5,273 nt of DNA from Nostoc cf. edaphicum LEGE 07299 (GTDB lineage: Bacteria; Cyanobacteriota; Cyanobacteriia; Cyanobacteriales; Nostocaceae), in NCBI RefSeq assembly GCF_015207245.1, contig NZ_JADEXF010000332.1, positions 1-5,273 of the forward strand, read 5' to 3'. Within the stretch, counting starts at the first letter, position 1. Each line of letters opens with the position of its first letter. The notes below the pieces were generated by a model. It did no database searches. It had not been told where the DNA came from and worked only from the letters and a program-made list of their open reading frames with translations. The position numbers were made by a program, and so were the translations under genes. Positions 1 through 5,273 of the stretch are shown in pieces.

Positions 1-1922
1 GGGTAGTACTATACGGGCTAAAAGGGAAAAAATATGCGATCTCTGACCCCGCATTTGGTATCCGTTATCTCAGCTTAAAAGAGTTAATGGCGGGTTGGAG
101 TGATGGTGTAATGCTGCTGTTGATGCCAGATGACAGCCGCTTCTATGAGCAATCAGAAGATAAAATAGGCGGTTTTGGACGCTTCATTGCCCGGATATTA
201 CCCTATCGTAACCTTCTGATTCAGGCGATCGCCATTAACTTTGCGATCGGGCTATTGTCCCTGGCTTCCCCTTTAATGATGCAACTCCTCACCGATGACG
301 TGCTAGTGCGGGGAGATACCCAACTGCTAACAACAGTGGCAATTGGCGTCATTGCCATGAACCTAATTCAAAATGCCATTGGTTTGGTACAATCTCACCT
401 GATTGGTCATTTTGGTCAACGGTTGCAATACGGGCTAATTCTAGAATACGGCAGAAAACTGTTGCGCTTACCCCTATCATATTTTGAAGCACGTCGCAGT
501 GGAGAAGTCGTTAGTCGGATTGCTGATGTTCATACTATCAATAATCTAGTTTCTCAAATCGTTCTTGGTTTACCCAGTCAATTTTTTGTGGCTCTGGTTT
601 CCTTGGGTTTCATGCTTTTCTATAGTTGGGAACTTACTCTCGCTTCCGTCGCCGCTTTTATCATTGTCACAGGAGTCAACCTGCTTTTTCTTCCCGCCTT
701 ACGCCAGAAAACCCGCAGCCTCATCGTTAAAGGTACGGAAAATCAGGGCTTTTTAGTTGAAACCTTTCGCGGTGTTCAAGTTCTCAAAACCACCCAAGCG
801 ACTCCGCAAGCTTGGCAAGAGTATCAGACAAATTTTGGTCGCATTGCAAACTTAGGCTGGACTACGATGAAGTTGGGACTTTACAGCAGCACAGTCACGA
901 GTATTCTTTCCAAATTGACGAGTATTGGCATACTCTGGTTAGGTTCTAGCTTGGTGATTAATCAGACATTATCCATCGGTCAACTGCTGGCGTACAGTGG
1001 TATGAGTGGCAGCTTTCTTGGGTTTTTAGCGTCAGTAGTCGGGCTAATCGATCAATTTATCACTGCTCAAATTGTCGTTCAACGCTTGACAGAAGTGATA
1101 GATTCTACCCCAGAAGATGAAAATGACTTTAAAAAACCTTGGGCAGAAATTCCTGGGAACGCAGATATTACTTGTTCTCAAGTTAACTTTCATCATGCTG
1201 GTAGAACTGACCTTTTAGAAAATTTTTCTTTAACTATCCCTGGTGGTCAAGTAATAGCCTTAATCGGTCAATCTGGCTGTGGTAAAAGTTCCCTTGGCAA
1301 ATTAATTACTGGCTTATATCAAGTCCAATCTGGTAACATTCGTTATGGCATATACAACCAGCAAGACTTATCTTTAGAATGTTTGCGACAGCAAGTAGTA
1401 TTAGTTCCTCAAGAACCTCATTTTTGGAGTCGTTCGATTGTGGAAAATTTTCACTTCAGTTATCCCAACATTAGTTTTGAAGAGATAGTCAAAGCTTGTC
1501 AAATTGCTGGTGCAGATGAATTTATTAGTAAATTACCCGATAAATATCAAACTGTTTTAGGCGAATTTGGTGCAAATCTTTCTGGCGGACAAAGGCAGAG
1601 ATTAGCTATAGCTAGAGCAATTGTGACTGACCCACCTATATTAATTCTAGATGAATCTACAGGCGCTCTTGATCCAGTAAGTGAAACCCAAGTTTTGGAT
1701 AGATTACTTGCTCACCGTCAAGGCAAAACTACAATTATGATTAGCCACCGCCCTCAAGTTATCAAACGGGCTGATTGGATTGTTTTGCTTGAAAATGGAC
1801 ATATAAAAAATCAAGGAACTCCAGAAGAATTACGTCATATTCCTGGAGAGCATTTAAGCTTTATTGATGAGGTTTCTCCTTCTAATAATGGGTTTAAATC
1901 TTCTTTAGTTCTTCGTAATTAG
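1..1922 (+). CDS. Peptidase-containing ABC exporter (C39 peptidase tail + membrane domain + ATPase), 5' end outside window
   Basis: Inner-membrane exporter expected to cut a double-glycine leader from a small peptide and pump the peptide out using ATP. The frame is open from base 3 (639 visible residues; numbering from there) to the TAG at 1920-1922. Residues 1-40 match the end of a C39 peptidase: a VVLYG strand that normally directly follows the catalytic His, then ISDP with the presumed catalytic Asp15, then GIRYLSLKEL and a Trp-rich turn. The catalytic Cys and His lie upstream, so activity cannot be judged. Residues about 65-370 form a six-helix ABC membrane domain. The ATPase is complete: Walker A GQSGCGKS 422-429, Q-loop Gln470, signature LSGGQ 526-530, Walker B Asp550 with catalytic Glu551, H-loop His582. 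The ATG at 87 lies inside the peptidase domain and cannot be the true start. An HlyD adaptor follows after 38 bases, which supports a shared operon. The class (SunT/HetC-like) is confident; the substrate is unknown. Confidence 0.93.
   Translation, partial: VVLYGLKGKKYAISDPAFGIRYLSLKELMAGWSDGVMLLLMPDDSRFYEQSEDKIGGFGRFIARILPYRNLLIQAIAINFAIGLLSLASPLMMQLLTDDVLVRGDTQLLTTVAIGVIAMNLIQNAIGLVQSHLIGHFGQRLQYGLILEYGRKLLRLPLSYFEARRSGEVVSRIADVHTINNLVSQIVLGLPSQFFVALVSLGFMLFYSWELTLASVAAFIIVTGVNLLFLPALRQKTRSLIVKGTENQGFLVETFRGVQVLKTTQATPQAWQEYQTNFGRIANLGWTTMKLGLYSSTVTSILSKLTSIGILWLGSSLVINQTLSIGQLLAYSGMSGSFLGFLASVVGLIDQFITAQIVVQRLTEVIDSTPEDENDFKKPWAEIPGNADITCSQVNFHHAGRTDLLENFSLTIPGGQVIALIGQSGCGKSSLGKLITGLYQVQSGNIRYGIYNQQDLSLECLRQQVVLVPQEPHFWSRSIVENFHFSYPNISFEEIVKACQIAGADEFISKLPDKYQTVLGEFGANLSGGQRQRLAIARAIVTDPPILILDESTGALDPVSETQVLDRLLAHRQGKTTIMISHRPQVIKRADWIVLLENGHIKNQGTPEELRHIPGEHLSFIDEVSPSNNGFKSSLVLRN
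225..232. repeat. HIP1 octamer GCGATCGC
   Basis: Perfect copy of the palindrome over-represented in many cyanobacterial genomes. It lies in the exporter membrane domain and encodes part of QAIAI. Confidence 0.85.
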
Positions 1923-1960
1923 TTAATGGTTATTGGGTATTTTATATCTACTCAGCACTT

Positions 1961-3463
1961 ATGATTAGTAACCCTCAAACAAATTTTTTACCCTTAGTTC
2001 AAGACAACGAGTTTCTCCCACCAATTAATCGTTGGACTACATTTGGCGGACTATTTATCGTGTTTGCCTTGGCGTTAGCTATTCCTGTGGCTGCGGTGGT
2101 TAAATATAAAGTTACGGTCAAAGGGCAAGCGGTTATTCGTCCTGCGGGTGAATTGCCAATTGTACAGGCGGCGACAGAAGGACAGGTAATGCAGATTTAC
2201 GTCAAAGAAAATCAAACGCTGCAAAAAGGAGATAAAATTGCCACTATTGATGATTCTCGACTGCAAACTAAAAAAAACCAGTTGCAAACCAATATTCAAC
2301 AAGCTAGGTTACAACTAATTCAAACTGTTCCGCAAATAAATGCAATAAATAGTCAAATTCGAGCTGAAAGCGATCGCACTAATCGGACTATCGCCTCTGC
2401 TAAAGCGGAATTGCAGGGACGCGATCGCGATCATCAAGACAAAAAAATTACCAGTATCACTGAACTTCAAGAAGCAGAAGCCAACATCAAAATGGCCCAA
2501 GAAGAATTATATGCAGGGCAAGCACAGTTACAATCAGCATTAGCTAATCTCCACGCGACTGAGGCGGCTTTAGGAGCAGCGAGATCAAAGCAGAACCGAT
2601 ATGAAAGTGCCGCTAAACAAGGGGCATTATCCCGCGACCAACTAGAAGAAGTACAGCTGGCTGTGAAACAGCAGGAACAAGCTGTACAGGCACAAAAAGC
2701 AACTTATAAAGCCCAAGAAAAAACAAATGAGCGGTTAAAACAAGCTGTTTTAGCGGCTATTGCTAAACGCGATCGCGCTCAAGCAGCTCTCAATCCCAGC
2801 AATGCAGAGGTAGCAATGGCGACTGAACGCATTGCTCAAGAAAAAGCCTCTGGGGAAGTGAATAAAGCATCCTTAGAAAGAGAACTTCAAGTACTTCTCA
2901 AACAGAAAATTGAAACGGAAAAACAATTAGAGCGCGATACTAGCGAATTCAAGCAAGCTGAAATTGACCTGAAGCAAACTACTATTACCGCTACAGCAGA
3001 CGGGATTATTTCCAAGCTAAATTTGAGAAACCCCGGTCAAACTCTCCGGGCTGGGGAGGAAGTTGTCCAAATTGTTCCTAGTCATGCACCTTTAGTTATC
3101 AAAGCAGCTGTCGGTTCTGAGGAAAAAGGTAAGATAAAAGTCGGTCAAAAGGTGCAAATGCGAGTTAGTGCTTGTCCTTATCCTGATTATGGTACTCTTA
3201 ATGGCGTTGTCAAAGCGATTTCCCCGGATGCTGTTAGGTCGCAAAAAAACGATGCTGATGCTGATACGAACTCTACCCCAAAAGCAACTGCTGTAGGTGC
3301 TTTTTACGAAGTCACAATTGAACCAGAGAAACTTGCTTTAGGTCGCAGTACAAAGAAATGTCAAATTCAATTGGGTATGGATGGCAGAGTTGATATTATT
3401 ACCCGCGAAGAAACTGTACTGCAATTTGTGCTCCGCAAAGCAAAATTAATGACGGATTTTTGA
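1961..3463 (+). CDS. HlyD-family periplasmic adaptor of a type I / peptide exporter
   Basis: Membrane fusion protein that should link the upstream ABC exporter to a TolC-like outer-membrane channel. It has 500 residues, complete. A short cytoplasmic tail (1-28) is followed by one membrane anchor (about 29-47). The first half of the lipoyl-like domain is at about 62-97 (ATEGQVMQIYVKENQTLQKGD). A long Ala/Gln/Glu/Lys-rich coiled-coil hairpin spans about 98-340. The second lipoyl half is at about 341-372 (ATADGIISKLNLRNPGQTLR). A beta-barrel and membrane-proximal end follow, closing with GMDGRVDIITREETVLQFVL. The hairpin tip is probably at R213-S224, resembling the R-x3-L-x6-S channel-docking motif with Ala replacing Leu. 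The only two cysteines are C405 and C467. A DADAD micro-repeat lies at 431-435. The ATG at 1961 has no clear Shine-Dalgarno sequence, which is common in cyanobacteria, and no other in-frame ATG lies in the 38-base spacer. The family call is firm; the cargo is not known. Confidence 0.93.
   Translation: MISNPQTNFLPLVQDNEFLPPINRWTTFGGLFIVFALALAIPVAAVVKYKVTVKGQAVIRPAGELPIVQAATEGQVMQIYVKENQTLQKGDKIATIDDSRLQTKKNQLQTNIQQARLQLIQTVPQINAINSQIRAESDRTNRTIASAKAELQGRDRDHQDKKITSITELQEAEANIKMAQEELYAGQAQLQSALANLHATEAALGAARSKQNRYESAAKQGALSRDQLEEVQLAVKQQEQAVQAQKATYKAQEKTNERLKQAVLAAIAKRDRAQAALNPSNAEVAMATERIAQEKASGEVNKASLERELQVLLKQKIETEKQLERDTSEFKQAEIDLKQTTITATADGIISKLNLRNPGQTLRAGEEVVQIVPSHAPLVIKAAVGSEEKGKIKVGQKVQMRVSACPYPDYGTLNGVVKAISPDAVRSQKNDADADTNSTPKATAVGAFYEVTIEPEKLALGRSTKKCQIQLGMDGRVDIITREETVLQFVLRKAKLMTDF
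2370..2377. repeat. HIP1 octamer GCGATCGC
   Basis: Perfect copy in the first arm of the HlyD coiled coil, read in frame as Ser-Asp-Arg. Confidence 0.85.
2421..2428. repeat. HIP1 octamer GCGATCGC
   Basis: Perfect copy 51 bases after the previous one. It is followed by GATC, giving GCGATCGCGATC, which is read in frame as Arg-Asp-Arg-Asp. Confidence 0.85.
2769..2776. repeat. HIP1 octamer GCGATCGC
   Basis: Perfect copy in the returning arm of the HlyD hairpin, read in frame as Arg-Asp-Arg. Confidence 0.85.
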
Positions 3464-3466
3464 GAT

Positions 3467-3494
3467 CGTCAATCGCCAAATTGACGTTATTTTT
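3467..3494 (+). terminator. Probable intrinsic terminator of the exporter operon
   Basis: A perfect 7-bp stem, CGTCAAT (3467-3473) and ATTGACG (3480-3486), encloses a 6-base loop and is followed by TTATTTTT (3487-3494). It begins 4 bases after the HlyD stop codon, in the 49-base gap between convergent genes. The stem has only 3 G-C pairs, so termination may be incomplete. Read from the other strand, the same hairpin is not followed by a T-run, so it is best assigned to the + strand operon. Confidence 0.6.
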
Positions 3495-3512
3495 CAGTGA
3501 TAAAGGAAAATC

Positions 3513-5273
3513 TTATTCAACTAAGGGTTGTGAAATCGGGAAAACTTCCTGACGGCGTTGAATCAACACTACAACAACACCGCTTGCAACCACGGCAAAG
3601 GCAGAAGGAATAAATGGCAACCATAACCCTTGTTTTAAAAGAGCGATCGCACAAACTCCATATAATATAACAACTGTTACAAAGATGGCGCATCTCTGAT
3701 GTGAGAGCGATCGCACCCGCCAAATAATCAGACTCCCAACTACAGACCAACCGCATATCCAGAGAATATCACCCCAGTAAGGCAAAACCCAAAGAATTGG
3801 ACGTTGGTCTAAAACTGCACTCAAAACTTGGCTAACCATTTGTGCTTGTATAAATATCCCTGGTATTTCTTGGTAATCTTGCTGTGCAGTACTGTAGAGA
3901 GTTGACCAAGTATCGCTGACTGTATTAGCTGTCACGCCAACGATCACTACCTTATCTTTCATTGATTTACGATCGAATTTATCACTCAATACCTCATCAA
4001 GAGAAACTCTCTGATAATCTGTATTACGGTAATTGATAAGTATTTGATTTCCGCCTAAATCAACTCCTTGTTGATAAGCACCACTGCGACTAAATTTTAA
4101 GCGTTTAAATACTTTAGAGCCAAACTGTACATAATCTTCATTAAATTTAGGTTTAATATTTTCATAAGATAAGTAACGAGTAACTAATTGCAACGAGAGC
4201 GAATAAGGCGTTGTACAAGTTGAAGAAGGCTCTTGTGCCATCATCAAAATTTGGCGACGGACGATACCATCTGGGTCTTGAATTGCATCAGTAAAACCCT
4301 GACGTTCTACAGGTACGTCTTTCGGAGGTTTAACACCTTGTGGGTCATATTTACGATCGCGGCTTTTGCAGACAACAACAACATTATCTTTATTAAGTTC
4401 AGTCGGAAGTTGTATTGGATTTGATTTCTTTGGAGGATCGGCCAAGTCTCTATAAATATCCAGTCCAATAACTCGCGGTTGAGACTTTTGTATTTTGTTA
4501 AGCAATTTAGCTAACGTACTATCCGAAATGGATTTCAGTCCTTTGGTCATCTCTTGTCGTGATTGAATATTTTTTTCAGTAATTTCTACAATTATTAACC
4601 TTGGATCTGGCTCTTCTTGAGGTCGCAACCGTAGCATTTGATCGAAACTTTGCAGTTCGATTTTCTCAAAGATTCCCAAGTATCTCAAACCTAATGTTGA
4701 AATAGCCACAATCAAAGTACTAATTAGTACAGTCCAAAGTTTGAATTTTAGTGTTGCAATTTTGCCTTTTGTCGAAACTTCACCTACAAATTTAGTATCA
4801 GCAAAATTACCGCACAGTTCTTGCCACGTTGTAGGAACAGTTGTGGGATTTTGATAGATAACTGGCAACCAACTAGCACAAGGAAATTCATTTTCCAGTC
4901 CTTGAAGTCTTTCTCGTGCTTCTCGCACAGCCAAGTAAAATGGTTTGTTATCTGCAAAGGCAGTAAGAAAGTTTTTTAAAAATTCCTGTGCTATTAAATC
5001 TGGCACTCCTTCCCGCATTACAATCATTTGGGGAATGTTTAAATCCGTTAAATTTCGTCCTAAACCAATTCCGTCACAAGAATTAAAAATTGCCAGTTTC
5101 AAACCGCGTTTAATTGCTGCCTTAAGTCCATTTTTTAACTGCGAAATTGTTAAAATTTCTGTTTGATTGATGCAAATCTCCCCAATCTCTCCGTCAGTAA
5201 GACTAATGCTATGTCCGGCAAAAAATAGAATATCCCAATCATGATTCCATAGATGCTCGTCAAGTGTTTGCCG
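3513..5273 (-). CDS. CHAT (caspase-like protease)-CHASE2 sensor membrane protein, 5' end outside window
   Basis: Membrane-anchored sensor with a predicted cysteine-protease domain. The - strand frame is open from 5273 to the TAA at 3513-3515, giving 586 visible residues (numbered from the edge). Residues 1 to about 143 are the C-terminal part of a CHAT domain: ILFFAGHS with candidate catalytic His21, AIFNSCDG with candidate catalytic Cys66, then the family's AxxEAR-type helix (LAVREARERL) and CASWLPVIYQNP. One helix (about 178-198) leads to an extracytoplasmic CHASE2 domain (about 202-487) with its usual landmarks: FDQMLRLRP, RLIIVEITE, VIGLDIYRD, DPDGIVRR, KVVIVGVTA and IPGIFIQAQ. Three more helices (about 500-518, 528-545, 550-571) end in a short tail. 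Positive charges before TM1, between TM2 and TM3, and after TM4 fit CHAT inside and CHASE2 outside. No kinase, cyclase or GGDEF domain follows. The TTG at 5100-5102 could serve as a start but would remove His21, so it is rejected. The ligand and protease substrate are unknown. Confidence 0.92.
   Translation of the reverse strand, partial: RQTLDEHLWNHDWDILFFAGHSISLTDGEIGEICINQTEILTISQLKNGLKAAIKRGLKLAIFNSCDGIGLGRNLTDLNIPQMIVMREGVPDLIAQEFLKNFLTAFADNKPFYLAVREARERLQGLENEFPCASWLPVIYQNPTTVPTTWQELCGNFADTKFVGEVSTKGKIATLKFKLWTVLISTLIVAISTLGLRYLGIFEKIELQSFDQMLRLRPQEEPDPRLIIVEITEKNIQSRQEMTKGLKSISDSTLAKLLNKIQKSQPRVIGLDIYRDLADPPKKSNPIQLPTELNKDNVVVVCKSRDRKYDPQGVKPPKDVPVERQGFTDAIQDPDGIVRRQILMMAQEPSSTCTTPYSLSLQLVTRYLSYENIKPKFNEDYVQFGSKVFKRLKFSRSGAYQQGVDLGGNQILINYRNTDYQRVSLDEVLSDKFDRKSMKDKVVIVGVTANTVSDTWSTLYSTAQQDYQEIPGIFIQAQMVSQVLSAVLDQRPILWVLPYWGDILWICGWSVVGSLIIWRVRSLSHQRCAIFVTVVILYGVCAIALLKQGLWLPFIPSAFAVVASGVVVVLIQRRQEVFPISQPLVE
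3643..3650. repeat. HIP1 octamer GCGATCGC
   Basis: Perfect copy in the third membrane helix of the CHAT-CHASE2 gene, encoding part of CAIAL on the - strand. Confidence 0.85.
3707..3714. repeat. HIP1 octamer GCGATCGC
   Basis: Perfect copy in the CHAT-CHASE2 gene, encoding part of the positively charged cytoplasmic loop RVRSL on the - strand. It lies 64 bases from the previous copy. Confidence 0.85.

Noticed and set aside
87..89. ATG as the start of the exporter gene
   Set aside because: The upstream in-frame codons 3-86 encode conserved C39 peptidase sequence, so this is an internal Met (LKELMAGW).
243..250. GCGATCGG and similar near-HIP1 sites (for example ACGATCGC near 4353)
   Set aside because: They match only 7 of 8 bases and were not counted as HIP1.
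565..756. + strand ORF of 63 codons in another frame
   Set aside because: It is a shadow of the exporter membrane domain; its Phe/Ser/Pro-rich product is typical of an out-of-frame reading.
1923..1960. Possible separate promoter or peptide gene between the exporter and HlyD genes
   Set aside because: The spacer is only 38 bases, without clear promoter boxes or an ORF; co-transcription is the simpler reading.
2075..2500. Two - strand ORFs of 75 and 61 codons opposite the HlyD gene
   Set aside because: They lie wholly antisense to a well-supported gene, have no recognisable domain, and are explained by the amino-acid bias of the coiled coil.
3661..3670. TATAATATAA resembling a -10 promoter box
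   Set aside because: It lies inside the coding region, encodes VVILYG of a membrane helix on the - strand, and has no convincing -35 partner or downstream gene.
3517..3756. - strand ORF of 79 codons overlapping the end of the CHAT-CHASE2 gene
   Set aside because: It is in a different frame from the membrane helices and its product is a Cys-rich jumble typical of a shifted reading.
4233..4424. + strand ORF of 63 codons
   Set aside because: It lies antisense to conserved CHASE2 sequence and has no supporting motif.
5100..5102. TTG as the start of the CHAT-CHASE2 gene
   Set aside because: The frame stays open to the window edge and the upstream codons carry the conserved FAGHS motif of the same CHAT domain.
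4945..5166. + strand ORF of 73 codons
   Set aside because: It is antisense to the CHAT domain and has no recognisable features.

Overview
The window looks like chromosome or plasmid DNA from a cyanobacterium, most likely a filamentous nostocalean type. The basis is six perfect copies of the HIP1 octamer GCGATCGC in 5.3 kb (about 0.1 expected by chance), moderate-to-low GC, and gene families typical of that group. The species cannot be named from the sequence. Three genes fill almost the whole window, and both outer genes run off its ends.

Left part, + strand (1-3463): a two-gene export cassette. The first gene is the 3' part of a peptidase-containing ABC exporter of the SunT/HetC-like class. 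The reading frame is open from the first complete codon at base 3. The residues before the first in-frame ATG (base 87) are the tail of a C39 (double-glycine leader) peptidase domain, so that ATG is not the real start. After 38 bases comes an HlyD-family periplasmic adaptor with one membrane anchor, a lipoyl-like domain split by a very long coiled-coil hairpin, and a beta-barrel end. Together they should form the inner-membrane and periplasmic parts of a type I secretion machine for a small leader-bearing peptide, working with a TolC-like outer-membrane channel encoded elsewhere. No candidate peptide precursor lies in the window. The cassette ends at a hairpin followed by a T-run (3467-3494).

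Right part, - strand (3513-5273): a convergent gene for a CHAT-CHASE2 membrane protein. Its frame is open to the window edge. The bases beyond 5102 encode the histidine half of a CHAT (caspase-like) active site, and the cysteine half lies just inside. The protein is therefore a cytoplasmic caspase-like protease joined through one membrane helix to an extracytoplasmic CHASE2 sensor and three further C-terminal helices. No kinase or cyclase follows, so the protease is the only visible candidate output.

There is no RNA gene, CRISPR array, insertion sequence or gene-free stretch over 50 bases. The main interest is the membrane-tethered, potentially active CHAT protease with a sensor domain, next to a C39-type peptide exporter. 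Both resemble domain classes used in cyanobacterial cell differentiation (HetF-like CHAT, HetC-like exporter), but a functional link is inference only, because the genes converge and do not share a transcript.
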